Numbered from the stretch's first letter, positions 31,402 through 40,340 are shown. The stretch: DNA of 45,862 nt from Anoxybacillus tepidamans PS2 (GCF_000620165.1 NZ_JHVN01000022.1:1-45862); one strand, 5' to 3'. Translations and numbers: made by a program. The notes: generated from the sequence alone by a model not told the origin.

Positions 31402-33237
31402 CTATTCTTTAAGATGATATGGCATTGTAGCGATCACAATATCTTTTTTCAGTATTAAAAAGAAACGAAGAAAAATTGCCGTCTGATTATGCAGCAATGT
31501 GTGCCACCATTTTTTTACAATAAACTGCGGCATCAAAATGGTAATGGGCGCCCCCTCTGTTTCCCTCTCTATTTGATTAATATAATCTAGCATTGGCGAC
31601 AAAATGGTTCGGTATGGCGAATAAATTACTTTCAGTTCAACATCCGGATAAAACTTTTCCCATTTCGCCCGCAGCTTTTGCTCTTCCTCTTCATGAAACA
31701 CGATAGAGATGGCAGTAATATCATCGGAAATACTTCTTGCATATTGAACCGATTGAGCTACTAGTTTACTGACTCCTGAAATCGGAATAATAACCTTTGG
31801 CTTCACGATTTTTTCTCGGTGCTCCCATTCTTGTTCATCAAGCTTTAATTGCTCACCTAACTTATCGTAATGAGCACGAATTTTATAAAACATTATTACC
31901 AGAAGAGGAATCGAGATAATTACAAGCCATGCTCCTTGCGTAAATTTTGCGATTACAGTAATCATCGTGACCAATCCTGTCACAATCATTCCGATCGTAA
32001 TCGTTGCTAATGTAGCAGCACTTCGTTGCTCTTGATCTCCCCATATCTTTCTCACCATTCCCCACTGGCCGATAGTAAAAGAAAGAAACACGCCAACAGC
32101 ATATAACGGAATGAGGGAATGAGTTTCCCCGCGGAACACAATGATTAAAATAATCGCCAATACACTTAAAAGAATAATCCCATTCGAAAATACGAGGCGA
32201 TCTCCGCGAGCGGCCAAGCTTCTTGGTAAAAATCGATCATTTGCAACAATCGATGTCAACTGCGGAAACCCGGCGAAACTTGTATTAGCAGCCAGCACTA
32301 AAATGAGCATCGTAATCATTTGGAACAAATAAAAGAACACGCTGTTTCCAAATACGTGATGACCGATTTGAGAAATCACCGTTTTATGATCCGTTGGTGT
32401 CACGCCAAATCCGGCTGCTAAAATCGTAATGCCTAAAAACATCGTTCCCAATAAAACCGACATCCAGCCCATCGTGATTGCCGCGTTTTTCGAACTGTCC
32501 GGCCTAAACGAAGGAACCCCGTTACTAATCGCCTCTACCCCAGTCATCGCTGAACATCCGGAAGCAAAAGCTCTTAGTAAAATAAACGTTCCATACCCTG
32601 ATGCAAAGAAATGTTCCGAAGAGGCATGCTCTTGATAATTAAACCCATGCCAACCTTCATGCCACAATTGCCATCCGCCAACAACAATTAACACTAACAC
32701 AGAAATAACAAACAAATACGTCGGATACGCAAACACAGTGGCTGACTCAGTAATCCCTCGTAAATTTAAAATCATTAACAACAATACGAGCGCAACCGCG
32801 ATTTCAACTTTCCACGAAAGCAAACTCGGAAAAGCGGATGTCAGCGCAGCAACTCCCGAACTAATACTCACAGCCACTGTAAGCACATAATCGATCATCA
32901 ACGCTGCACCCGCGACCAAGCTTGTCGTCGTGCTCAAATGATCCCTTGCCACCACATACGCGCCACCCCCTGAAGGAAAGGCGTAAATAATTTGTCGATA
33001 AGACAACGTGACAATCAATAATAATCCCAAAATCGCTAACGCAATTGGCAATGAATAAAAGAACACACTCGTTCCTAGTAACATAAGCACTAACAAAATT
33101 TCTTCCGTCGCATACGCCACAGATGATAATGCATCCGATGAGAACACGGCCAACGCCTTCCATTTAGGCAACTTTTCATGCTTCAGCCGTTTTGTTTCCA
33201 TTGGCGATCCAATTAACAATCTTTTTAACGAAGCCAT
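31402..33237 (-). CDS. kimA: KimA-type potassium importer (APC superfamily)
   Basis: A 611-aa transporter with about twelve membrane helices and a C-terminal cytosolic domain of some 150 residues, the same layout and length as B. subtilis KimA (YdaO, 607 aa), a high-affinity K+/H+ symporter. SSDALSSVAYATEEILL in helix 1 and YAFPSGGGAYVVARDHL are family motifs. It is controlled by a c-di-AMP riboswitch directly upstream, which itself supports the assignment. AAAGGAG before ATG sets the start. Confidence 0.93.
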   Translation of the reverse strand: MASLKRLLIGSPMETKRLKHEKLPKWKALAVFSSDALSSVAYATEEILLVLMLLGTSVFFYSLPIALAILGLLLIVTLSYRQIIYAFPSGGGAYVVARDHLSTTTSLVAGAALMIDYVLTVAVSISSGVAALTSAFPSLLSWKVEIAVALVLLLMILNLRGITESATVFAYPTYLFVISVLVLIVVGGWQLWHEGWHGFNYQEHASSEHFFASGYGTFILLRAFASGCSAMTGVEAISNGVPSFRPDSSKNAAITMGWMSVLLGTMFLGITILAAGFGVTPTDHKTVISQIGHHVFGNSVFFYLFQMITMLILVLAANTSFAGFPQLTSIVANDRFLPRSLAARGDRLVFSNGIILLSVLAIILIIVFRGETHSLIPLYAVGVFLSFTIGQWGMVRKIWGDQEQRSAATLATITIGMIVTGLVTMITVIAKFTQGAWLVIISIPLLVIMFYKIRAHYDKLGEQLKLDEQEWEHREKIVKPKVIIPISGVSKLVAQSVQYARSISDDITAISIVFHEEEEQKLRAKWEKFYPDVELKVIYSPYRTILSPMLDYINQIERETEGAPITILMPQFIVKKWWHTLLHNQTAIFLRFFLILKKDIVIATMPYHLKE

Positions 33238-33310
33238 TGTTCATACTCCTTTTTATTTCACATCAAAGATTTGTTGTGATGCATAAACAAATAATCATCG
33301 AAAAAAACGC

Positions 33311-33340
33311 AAAAAACCGCTAAGGATGCCCCTAACGGTT
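33311..33340 (-). terminator. Riboswitch-controlled terminator in the kimA leader
   Basis: AACCGCTAAGG (33315-33325) pairs with CCTAACGGTT (33331-33340); reading leftwards T6 follows. It lies between the riboswitch and kimA, so ligand binding can stop transcription. Confidence 0.88.
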
Positions 33341-33351
33341 TCATAGTTCTT

Positions 33352-33490
33352 CACATCCCTCCCAAAACGCTTACGAGGTTAGCTGTCGGGTTAAGACCAT
33401 GAGAGTAGCCTTTCCTTCTTTAAGGATTCACCCCAAGTAACACACGTTACAATAGTGGTTCCCCCGCTCCATCACGGATTCAGCGATTCC
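33352..33490 (-). promoter_or_regulatory. c-di-AMP riboswitch (ydaO-yuaA type)
   Basis: Reading leftwards, the leader contains the family landmarks in order: AATCGCTGAATCCGTG, GGGGGAACC, TTGGGGTGAATC, CCGACAGCTAACCTCGTAAG. A terminator follows. c-di-AMP binding is known to switch off K+ importers in Bacilli. A plausible promoter upstream is TTTACA (33543-33538), 17 bp, TAACAT (33520-33515). Confidence 0.93.
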
Positions 33491-33648
33491 GATTTATTTT
33501 TTATCATAGCTGATATGTTACTCTCTTCGATATGGGTTGTAAAGGAGCGAAAAACAGCGATTAAGCAGAAAAGAACGGATTTTACCTTTTTTTATTTGTG
33601 TTTTCTCTCTTTTCTCACCCTTGCTTTTATTTTTGGAACCATTCTTAC

Positions 33649-33857
33649 TCAATTATGATTTTGCTTTTCGGATAACGGAATGAACCCGACTTGCGATGCA
33701 GTGTTAACATATAGGCTATCGTGAACGGCCCCCACCCGTCCTGCAAACATAGTCAAAATAATTAGCATTTTCCCAAACAGAGACAATTGCGGGGCTAATC
33801 CCATTGACAACCCGACCGTCCTAAATGCCGATGTCGCTTCAAGATACGTGTCAAAAA
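33649..33857 (-). pseudogene. Frameshifted 3' fragment of a Ktr/Trk potassium transporter gene
   Basis: Translated leftwards, EATSAFRTVGLSMGL and LSLFGKMLIILTMFAGRVG match the last pore region of KtrB/KtrD proteins. After GRVG the frame shifts in a G5 run: the neighbouring frame reads FTIAYMLTLHRKSGSFRYP and KSKIII, the expected C-terminus. The N-terminal ~370 residues are missing, cut near the start of the GNAT gene. A relic of a K+ transporter beside intact kimA. Confidence 0.8.
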
Positions 33858-33919
33858 TATACCAAAAAATACATTCATCTTGTACAATGGTTTTAGTAAA
33901 GGATAAGGGAGGGAGAGAG

Positions 33920-34414
33920 ATGAACATCGTTTCTACTCGCCACTTAAATCCTCAAACGGTGCAGCATTTTTTTATTGATCACTGGGGAAGCTCAGAAATG
34001 GTAGTTTCCACAGGAGTGTATGATTGCAAAACATTGGACGGCTTTGCCGCTCTCAATGAACAGCAAGATATCGTTGGGCTTATTACATATATCATCAAAG
34101 CGGATGTGTGCGAAATTGTTTCGTTAGACAGCGTTGAGGAGGGAAAAGGAATCGGCACAGCGCTGCTAAAAAGACTGGAAACGCTTGTTCAAGAGCATGG
34201 ATACAATCGCATTCAGCTCATTACTACGAACGATAATTTGAATGCTTTGCGTTTTTATCAAAAAAGAGGATACCAATTAATGAGGGTATTCCCTAATGCC
34301 GTTGAAAAAGCCAGACGCCTAAAGCCAAGCATTCCTCTTACCGGCTTCGACGGCATTCCGATTCGTGACGAGCTATTATTAGAGAAACAAGTAGAACAAA
34401 ACATTTCACAATAA
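33920..34414 (+). CDS. GNAT-family N-acetyltransferase
   Basis: A 164-aa acetyltransferase. The acetyl-CoA loop is EEGKGIGTALL (residues 73-83), followed by the NDNLNALRFYQKRGYQ motif of the family. The acceptor is unknown. ATG 33920 follows AAGGGAGGGAG; the open frame upstream is fortuitous and overlaps the Ktr relic on the other strand. Confidence 0.85.
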   Translation: MNIVSTRHLNPQTVQHFFIDHWGSSEMVVSTGVYDCKTLDGFAALNEQQDIVGLITYIIKADVCEIVSLDSVEEGKGIGTALLKRLETLVQEHGYNRIQLITTNDNLNALRFYQKRGYQLMRVFPNAVEKARRLKPSIPLTGFDGIPIRDELLLEKQVEQNISQ

Positions 34415-34707
34415 TTTCTACTCATCAGGCCAAACCTGTCGTTCATTTCTGTTCGTCTATTGTTGAAAAATTGCATAAGGTAAAATATTTGTATGTTTCA
34501 TTATAAAATATTACAATCAAAGTGTTACACTAATGGGCAGTGAATGAGGAGAAGAGGAATTATTTTACATAAAATGTTCATCAACTGAGGCTAGTTGATA
34601 CGAAAAATTTACTGTATAATATAGAGGTTAGACATTTAGTCATAAATGCACCGGGTATTCCATATATAAAAATCTAGAATGAGAGAAGATAGAGGTGAGT
34701 TGGAAAA
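34415..34707. other. Upstream region of ltaS
   Basis: An AT-rich 293-bp stretch without a supported gene. A TATAAT at about 34615-34620 is the best -10 candidate for ltaS, but no well-spaced -35 was found. Confidence 0.4.
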
Positions 34708-36663
34708 ATGAAGGGGCTCAGTAAAACAATACAGTGGTTTCAGCGTCTCACGAACTCGCATCTCCGCTTTTTTGTATTAGCGGTATTTTTATTTTGGTTG
34801 AAAACATACGCAGCCTATCGAATCGAGTTTAATTTAGGCATCAGCAACTCAATGCAGAAGTGGCTATTGCTGATCAATCCTATTAGCTCAGCGATTTTCT
34901 TTTTCGGCTTAGCTTTATTAGCCAAAGGGAAACGGTCATATATCTGGTTGATTGTTGTTGATTTTGTTTTATCTTTTGTTTTATACGCCAATATTGTATA
35001 CTACCGATTCTTTAGCGATTTCATTACGTTTCCAACATTGACGCAAACAAACAACTTCAGCAGCTTAGGCGGAAGCGTTTTAGAGTTGCTAAAATGGTAC
35101 GACTTTATTTATTTCTTGGATATGATTATCCTAGCGGCTGTCATCATTAAGCAGCGCGCTAAGTTGCAACCTATTTTCTTAGAGCGTTATAAAAAGAATT
35201 TATTGTTTGCCACGGCTGTTTTTATGTTTGTAACAAACCTAGCATTAGCAGAAATTGATCGACCGCAGCTATTAACAAGAACGTTTGACCGTAACTATAT
35301 TGTAAAGTATTTAGGCATGTACAACTACGTGATCTATGATGCGATCCAAAGCATGAAATCGTCCACGCAACGTGCCTTTGCGAATAAGAGCGATGTAACG
35401 ACAGTTTTAAACCATGTACAAGCAACGTATGCAAAACCGAACCCAGCTTACTTTGGCAAAGGAAAAGGAATGAACGTCATCTATATCCATTTAGAGTCGT
35501 TCCAAAACTTTTTGATCAACTACAAGTTAAACGGTCAAGAGGTTACGCCATTTTTAAATTCATTAACACGTGAACAAAATACAATGTATTTTGATAACTT
35601 TTTCCATCAAACAGGTCAAGGGAAAACGTCGGATGCCGAATTTATGTTAGAGAACTCCTTATTCGGTTTGCCGCAAGGATCGGTATTTACAACAAAAGGT
35701 CAAAACACATATCAAGCAGCTCCGGCTATTTTAGGACAGCTCGGTTATACATCGGCAGTGTTCCATGGCAACTATAAAACTTTCTGGAATCGGAATGAAA
35801 TTTACAAATCGTTTGGTTTTGACCATTTCTTTGACGCTAGCTACTATGATATGAACGATCAAGATGTACTAAACTACGGACTGAAAGACAAACCATTCTT
35901 TAGAGAATCGATACCGTTGTTGCAAACACTAAAAGAACCGTTTTATGTTAAATTTATTACATTGTCAAACCATTTTCCTTATTTAATTAATGAAGATGAG
36001 GCGACGATTCCGCCTGCAACAACAGGTGATGCATCAGTAGACCGCTACTTCCAAACTGCTCGTTACTTAGATGAAGCGGTCAAAGAGTTCTTCGATTACT
36101 TAAAAAAATCAGGTTTATATAATCGCTCTATCATCATTTTATATGGTGACCATTATGGCATTTCAGACAACCATAACGAAGCGATGTCACAAATTATTGG
36201 AAAAGAAATTACGCCATTTGAGCATGTTCAATTGCAACGTGTGCCATTGTTTATTCGCGTTCCAGGCTTAAAAGGTGGCGTGATGCATCAATACGGCGGA
36301 GATATTGACGTATTGCCGACAGTTCTTCATCTGTTAGGGATCGATACGAAAAACTACATCCAGTTCGGTACAGACCTATTGTCAAAAGAGCATCAGCAAA
36401 TCGTTCCATTCCGCAACGGTGATTTCATTACACCGACCGTTACGGCGATTAACGGAAAATACTATAATTCGCAAACAGGCGAACCAATTGAGAAAAATGA
36501 AGAAATTAAACGTGACGAACAAATTGTAAGAACGAAATTAAGCCTTTCTGACAAAGTCGTATACGAAGACTTATTGCGCTTCTATACGCCAAAAGGCTTT
36601 AAACCAGTCGATCGAACAAAATACGACTATAACCATCACGAAGATAAAACAGAAGAAAAATAA
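34708..36663 (+). CDS. ltaS: Lipoteichoic acid synthase
   Basis: A 651-aa membrane enzyme that polymerises glycerol phosphate from phosphatidylglycerol onto a glycolipid anchor. Five N-terminal membrane segments (to about residue 180), a signal-peptidase-like site (TYA, about 242), then an extracellular sulfatase-fold domain: metal Glu263 (HLESFQ), catalytic Thr307 (GQGKTSDAEF), and YGDHYG with FEHVQLQRVPLFIR later. AGGTGAG precedes the ATG. The UgtP-like enzyme at 14133 could supply its anchor glycolipid. Other LtaS paralogues may exist elsewhere. Confidence 0.95.
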   Translation: MKGLSKTIQWFQRLTNSHLRFFVLAVFLFWLKTYAAYRIEFNLGISNSMQKWLLLINPISSAIFFFGLALLAKGKRSYIWLIVVDFVLSFVLYANIVYYRFFSDFITFPTLTQTNNFSSLGGSVLELLKWYDFIYFLDMIILAAVIIKQRAKLQPIFLERYKKNLLFATAVFMFVTNLALAEIDRPQLLTRTFDRNYIVKYLGMYNYVIYDAIQSMKSSTQRAFANKSDVTTVLNHVQATYAKPNPAYFGKGKGMNVIYIHLESFQNFLINYKLNGQEVTPFLNSLTREQNTMYFDNFFHQTGQGKTSDAEFMLENSLFGLPQGSVFTTKGQNTYQAAPAILGQLGYTSAVFHGNYKTFWNRNEIYKSFGFDHFFDASYYDMNDQDVLNYGLKDKPFFRESIPLLQTLKEPFYVKFITLSNHFPYLINEDEATIPPATTGDASVDRYFQTARYLDEAVKEFFDYLKKSGLYNRSIIILYGDHYGISDNHNEAMSQIIGKEITPFEHVQLQRVPLFIRVPGLKGGVMHQYGGDIDVLPTVLHLLGIDTKNYIQFGTDLLSKEHQQIVPFRNGDFITPTVTAINGKYYNSQTGEPIEKNEEIKRDEQIVRTKLSLSDKVVYEDLLRFYTPKGFKPVDRTKYDYNHHEDKTEEK

Positions 36664-36672
36664 AATCGGAAA

Positions 36673-36704
36673 AAGGGAAAGCTATTTCAATAGCTTTCCC
36701 TTTT
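36673..36704 (+). terminator. Terminator after ltaS
   Basis: GGGAAAGCTATT pairs with AATAGCTTTCCC around a TC loop, followed by TTTTCTTTTTT. Confidence 0.88.
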
Positions 36705-36834
36705 CTTTTTTCCCTTATTCCTTTCGTCAAAAACATGGACTCCATTTTGTCTCTGTCCAATAAAGATGCATAAAAAGGAGGGATTCCTCAAAATGCAATA
36801 GAACACATATTATAACAAAAAGGAGGGACGTTTG

Positions 36835-37065
36835 ATGAAAGATGTCCATGAAACCGAAGCAACACGAAAGTTTCTCCAAACAGACGATGATCGCATTTTT
36901 TCCGCTACTGAAGATTTGGAAAACATCGTAAGAGGCGGGATATGGAAAAGAAACAGCTTTGATTTTCACGCTTTTCCGAAATGGATAAAGTACGTAGGCT
37001 TTTTTATCGTTAGTTGGCTCGTTGCCATATGTTTGCTTGTATTTTTCCTCAATTTGTTTTTCTAA
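36835..37065 (+). CDS. 76-aa single-pass membrane protein, unknown
   Basis: A charged N-terminal half (MKDVHETEATRKFLQTDDD) precedes one C-terminal membrane helix (about 53-75, VGFFIVSWLVAICLLVFF). AGGAGG stands 8 nt before ATG 36835. Topology suggests a tail-anchored cytoplasmic domain. No family recognised. Confidence 0.68.
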   Translation: MKDVHETEATRKFLQTDDDRIFSATEDLENIVRGGIWKRNSFDFHAFPKWIKYVGFFIVSWLVAICLLVFFLNLFF

Positions 37066-37103
37066 AAGAAAAATCTAACACCGCCTCCTAAGATATAGAC
37101 AAA

Positions 37104-37138
37104 AAACAACTAGAGAGGCAGCCTTCCTCCAGTTGTTT
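37104..37138 (-). terminator. Terminator after the FrnE-like gene
   Basis: AAACAACT (37104-37111) pairs with AGTTGTTT (37131-37138); leftwards TTTTTTG follows. Confidence 0.78.
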
Positions 37139-37147
37139 CCTTGTCGA

Positions 37148-37861
37148 TCACTCTACACTGCAGCTGCCGTCTGCGCATTGTCCATTGTCGTTCGTGGCCA
37201 TCGTGCGCAATGGGGAGGGCGTTTGCTCCTCTTGCCATACTTTGTTCAATGCTTGCAAAAATACTTCCGTCGGCTGTGCACCAGAAATTGCGTATTTTCG
37301 GTTTAATACAAAGAACGGTACACCGCGCACGCCGAGACGGCTTGCCTCTATCTCATCGCTTCGCACTTCTTCTGCATAATGATCGCCTGTAAGCACGCGC
37401 TTCACTTCTTCGCCATCGAGTCCCACTTTCTCAGCTAGCCGAACTAAAACGTTATGGTCGCCAATGGATTCGGAGGCAGTAAAATAAGCATAAAATAACT
37501 GTTCAGCCATTTCATTGAGCTTTCCTTGCTGCCTTGCATATTGGGCAAGACGATGGGCATCAAACGTATTAAGCCATTTCATTGTCTCAAAACGAAAAGA
37601 CAATCCAACCACTTCCGCCTGTTTCGCCACATTCGCAGTCATTTGCTTCGCCTCATCTACAGAAATGCCGTATTTATCAGCAAGATGCTCATGAATCGCT
37701 ACATTGCCTTGCTTCTCGGCATTCGGATCAAGTTCAAAACTGCGGAACACGACCTCGACTTGATCCTTATGTGAAAACTGTTCTAGCGCTTGTTCTAATC
37801 GTCGCTTTCCAATATAACAAAACGGACATACAAAGTCAGACCATATCTCAATTTTAATCAT
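37148..37861 (-). CDS. DsbA-family oxidoreductase, FrnE-like
   Basis: A 237-aa thioredoxin-fold protein without signal peptide. CPFC (Cys12, Cys15) is the active site, LGVRGVPFFVL the cis-proline loop. A C-terminal CADGSC pair may bind metal or form a second disulfide. FrnE-like proteins act as cytoplasmic disulfide isomerases or polyketide-related oxidoreductases; the substrate is unknown. GGGGTG precedes ATG 37861. Confidence 0.88.
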   Translation of the reverse strand: MIKIEIWSDFVCPFCYIGKRRLEQALEQFSHKDQVEVVFRSFELDPNAEKQGNVAIHEHLADKYGISVDEAKQMTANVAKQAEVVGLSFRFETMKWLNTFDAHRLAQYARQQGKLNEMAEQLFYAYFTASESIGDHNVLVRLAEKVGLDGEEVKRVLTGDHYAEEVRSDEIEASRLGVRGVPFFVLNRKYAISGAQPTEVFLQALNKVWQEEQTPSPLRTMATNDNGQCADGSCSVE

Positions 37862-37947
37862 AACGCACCCCATTCAAAGATTGATGTTCCATTCCATTGT
37901 AACGAACCGTGGGCTTCGTGTCTAAAGCTTTAGTTCTAAAAACAGAA

Positions 37948-37988
37948 AAAGGGCTGGCCCGCCGCAAACGCGGTATTGAGCCAACCTT
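37948..37988 (-). terminator. Terminator after the TipAS-type regulator gene
   Basis: AAAGGGCTGGC (about 37949-37959) pairs with GCCAACCTTT (37979-37988) with an inner CCGC/GCGG stem; leftwards T run. Confidence 0.68.
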
Positions 37989-37994
37989 TTTTTC

Positions 37995-38762
37995 TTAGTT
38001 ATTTTTCAATCCTGTATAAATCAAAATCGCGTCTCGGAAAAACTTCGCTGCTCCAGGATGCTTGCGCTCATAATAAGCAGCAAACCGTTCATCATCGACG
38101 TACATCTGCGCCACTCCCGCATGCGCTTCCTTCGTATAGCGATCCCAGAAATAGCTTAACCATTGGCGGTGCAAATCTGCTGCTTTTTGTGCCAATTCGC
38201 CCGCCGGGTCTCCCGTGAGAAACGCCGCATCAAGCAAATCAAGAATCTCTTGCCCTAGTCTTTCCACTTCAGCATACTGTTCTGGCGTCATATTTTTCAC
38301 TTTTTGATTTGATCGATCTACTTGTTCGTCTCCGTATTTTTCTCTAATTTCTTTGCCGTATTTCCGCTCGTTTTCGTCAATTAATTGTTGTTTAAACGCT
38401 TCAAACTTCTCTTTATCGCTCATAATAATTCTCCCTTTCTTAGCCGCCAATGTTTTCTCAACATTAGCGATCAATAAATCTAACTGCATTCGTTTTGCCA
38501 GAAGTTTTTCGCGATGTTCTTTCAGCGCCTGAATATCGTCGAATGATGGGGAATTAACAATTTTTTTGATCGTTTCTAAATCCACTTCAAGCTCTCTATA
38601 AAATAAGATTTGCTGCAGTTTATCGACCTCTTTCGACCCATAAATGCGATACCCGGATGAATTGATTCTTGCCGGCTTTAGAATCCCAATTTCATCGTAA
38701 TATCGCAATGTTCTCCCCGTCACTCCAGCCAATTTCGCTAACTGCTGCACTGTGTATTCCAT
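37995..38762 (-). CDS. MerR-family regulator with TipAS domain (Mta-like)
   Basis: A 255-aa regulator. The N-terminal MerR helix-turn-helix is QLAKLAGVTGRTLRYYDEIG, then a coiled dimer helix (about 75-110), and a TipAS ligand-binding domain (about 140-250, MTPEQYAEVERLGQ, HPGAAKFFRDAI). Mta of B. subtilis activates multidrug exporters and itself; TipA of Streptomyces binds thiopeptide antibiotics. Its promoter has the 19-bp spacer typical of MerR targets, so it is probably autoregulated. ATG 38762 follows GGAGGTG. Confidence 0.92.
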   Translation of the reverse strand: MEYTVQQLAKLAGVTGRTLRYYDEIGILKPARINSSGYRIYGSKEVDKLQQILFYRELEVDLETIKKIVNSPSFDDIQALKEHREKLLAKRMQLDLLIANVEKTLAAKKGRIIMSDKEKFEAFKQQLIDENERKYGKEIREKYGDEQVDRSNQKVKNMTPEQYAEVERLGQEILDLLDAAFLTGDPAGELAQKAADLHRQWLSYFWDRYTKEAHAGVAQMYVDDERFAAYYERKHPGAAKFFRDAILIYTGLKNN

Positions 38763-38784
38763 GCGATCACCTCCTGACATCTTT

Positions 38785-38815
38785 ACTATAAACCTTTACG
38801 CAACGTAAATGTAAA
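38785..38815 (-). promoter_or_regulatory. MerR-type promoter with operator
   Basis: Leftwards: TTTACA (38815-38810), 19-bp spacer, TATAGT (38790-38785). The palindrome TTTACG-TTG-CGTAAA lies in the over-long spacer. This is the hallmark of promoters that MerR proteins activate by DNA distortion. Confidence 0.82.
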
Positions 38816-38861
38816 TAGGTTATTTGTAAAAAATTATAGCCCATCGATCTATAAAATACGA

Positions 38862-38895
38862 AACCCGGTCCCTCAATATAAAGGAACCGGGTTTT
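38862..38895. terminator. Terminator after the 131-aa protein gene
   Basis: AACCCGGTCC (38862-38871) pairs with GGAACCGGGTT (38883-38893), with T5 on the + strand and a weaker T-rich run leftwards. Confidence 0.68.
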
Positions 38896-38944
38896 TCAGC
38901 TGCCGACAACCTTGCTATGAAGCTTTTTTAAACTTTTTCTTAAC

Positions 38945-39340
38945 TCACATAGCTTCCAAACAAACATCTTCGATCGGTAATTTGAATTTAAAATAGTGCT
39001 TCACCTTCCCAGAGTCTGTCTTAATTTTGATGCGGCCTTTTAAAGTAACCTCCGCTGTAGAACAGCCTCTTTTTAACTTCCTCAGTTTTTTTAACAAAAA
39101 ACGAGAAAAGGATGGGAAAGGTGAAAAATTTCTTAAGGAGCTTTCATTTTTAATGCAATATTTGAATTTAAAACGTTTTTTAACTTTTCCACATTGAATT
39201 TTCATTTTTATTTTTATACATGCTTCTAGAATATGATCTGACGGGCAGCAACTTTCTAGAGCTAAGTCGATATGCTCTTCCTCTCTCGGGGCCAGCTGAA
39301 AAATAGGACTGCTTTGCAACAAATAGCATTCTTGGAACAT
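38945..39340 (-). CDS. 131-aa protein with internal duplication, unknown
   Basis: Unknown family. Two similar segments occur: IKIKMKIQCGKVKKRFKFKY (about 42-61) and GRIKIKTDSGKVKHYFKFKL (about 102-121), each an alternating basic/hydrophobic strand pattern. Five cysteines are scattered (CCPSD, EAC, IQC, KYC, GCS). No signal peptide. It begins 6 bp after the repeat-protein gene and is surely cotranscribed; a spore-surface role is a guess from that partner. Confidence 0.62.
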   Translation of the reverse strand: MFQECYLLQSSPIFQLAPREEEHIDLALESCCPSDHILEACIKIKMKIQCGKVKKRFKFKYCIKNESSLRNFSPFPSFSRFLLKKLRKLKRGCSTAEVTLKGRIKIKTDSGKVKHYFKFKLPIEDVCLEAM

Positions 39341-39346
39341 GACCTC

Positions 39347-40204
39347 TTACCCCTGAGCCTGAACCGTCGCCTTGACACGGTAAGTCCCAGGAGGAATATC
39401 TCCGAATAAATATAAGCCTCCCGCGTTCGTCTTGGTAATATCAATCACCGTCTCTACTCCGTTCGAAATGGAATAAAGCGCGACAGTGGCATTCGCGATC
39501 GGCTGGCCGGTCGTTCTGTCAGTCACAAATCCGCTGACCGTTCCTGTATTCGCATCCGGATCCACTGCGAGGACCGTATTAGCCGGAGCGAACGTTCTTC
39601 CGGAAAGAGCAACAGGCGTACTTTCCGAAGATAAATACCCCGCCTTCGTTGCTCTTATAAAATATGTGCCATCATCCAAATTGGCAAATAAATACTGACC
39701 TTGAGGATTAGTGCTTACAATTCCTACTAGTTGGTTTGTTGAGTTCACAACTTGATACAATTCCACCGTCGCGTCATCAACGGGTTGCCCGGTGCTGCTT
39801 GTCACCACCCCAAAAACGGCGTTTTTGTTCGCATCAGGATCCGTCGCCATCGTAATTGTTACATCGGTTGTTCGGTTTCGCACTACCGTCACTGGAATGC
39901 GGACGGGGGTTAAATAGCCTGGTTCAGAGGCAGTAATAAAGTAAGAACCGACAGGAACCCGGTTGAAAAGAAAGCGGCCAGCAGCATTCGTATTGATATG
40001 TTCAAATGGCACCCCATTCGCATCAAAAAGCTTCACCGTCGCTAAAGGAATCACTGTCCCGTCCGAGCGGCGCACAGTTCCTGAAATATTGCCCGTATCC
40101 GACGGAGGCGCTGCTTGCAATTTTAAATCTGCCGTCACCTCTTCGCGGCCCGTGATCGTTGCTGAAGTACTTTGTGTTAACGTATAGCGGTCTACAATCG
40201 CCAT
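39347..40204 (-). CDS. Carboxypeptidase-regulatory-like repeat protein
   Basis: A 285-aa protein made mainly of three CarboxypepD_reg-type beta-sandwich repeats, each with G-x-V-x-x-x-x-G-x-P-x-x-x-A-x-V at the start (about 38-120, 126-210, 216-284) and GxYxFxxVPxGxYxxxA at the end. No signal peptide or membrane helix. The start at 40204 (MAIVDRYTL) follows AGGAGG at 9 nt; an ATG three codons earlier is too close to that site. A SigK-like promoter CATAAAATA with AC 16 nt upstream stands ahead, so a spore-surface protein is possible. Confidence 0.78.
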   Translation of the reverse strand: MAIVDRYTLTQSTSATITGREEVTADLKLQAAPPSDTGNISGTVRRSDGTVIPLATVKLFDANGVPFEHINTNAAGRFLFNRVPVGSYFITASEPGYLTPVRIPVTVVRNRTTDVTITMATDPDANKNAVFGVVTSSTGQPVDDATVELYQVVNSTNQLVGIVSTNPQGQYLFANLDDGTYFIRATKAGYLSSESTPVALSGRTFAPANTVLAVDPDANTGTVSGFVTDRTTGQPIANATVALYSISNGVETVIDITKTNAGGLYLFGDIPPGTYRVKATVQAQG

Positions 40205-40246
40205 GCCTAACATCCTCCTAAGTTAAAATTTCATTATACGTAACCA

Positions 40247-40273
40247 TATTTTATGAATAAGGAGGATGGGTGT
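40247..40273 (-). promoter_or_regulatory. Possible mother-cell (SigK-like) promoter
   Basis: Leftwards, CATAAAATA (40255-40247) fits the SigK -10 pattern CATANNNTA, with AC 16 nt upstream. A TATAAT lies further down, so a sigma-A promoter is an alternative. Confidence 0.35.
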
Positions 40274-40296
40274 TTGAGCACATGTCCAATAAAACA

Positions 40297-40340
40297 AGCC
40301 CTTTTTCTAGGGGGGTATCACATTCTTTCCTAAAAAGGCT
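40297..40340 (-). terminator. Terminator after the FNR gene
   Basis: AGCCCTTTTTCTAGG (40297-40311) pairs with CCTAAAAAGGCT (40329-40340) with small bulges; leftwards TTGTTTTATT follows. Confidence 0.65.

Noticed and set aside
33455-33658. 67-aa + strand frame with a hydrophobic C-terminus
   Set aside because: Its first third lies on the c-di-AMP riboswitch; a ribosome-like AAAGGAG inside is not followed by ATG, GTG or TTG at usable distance.
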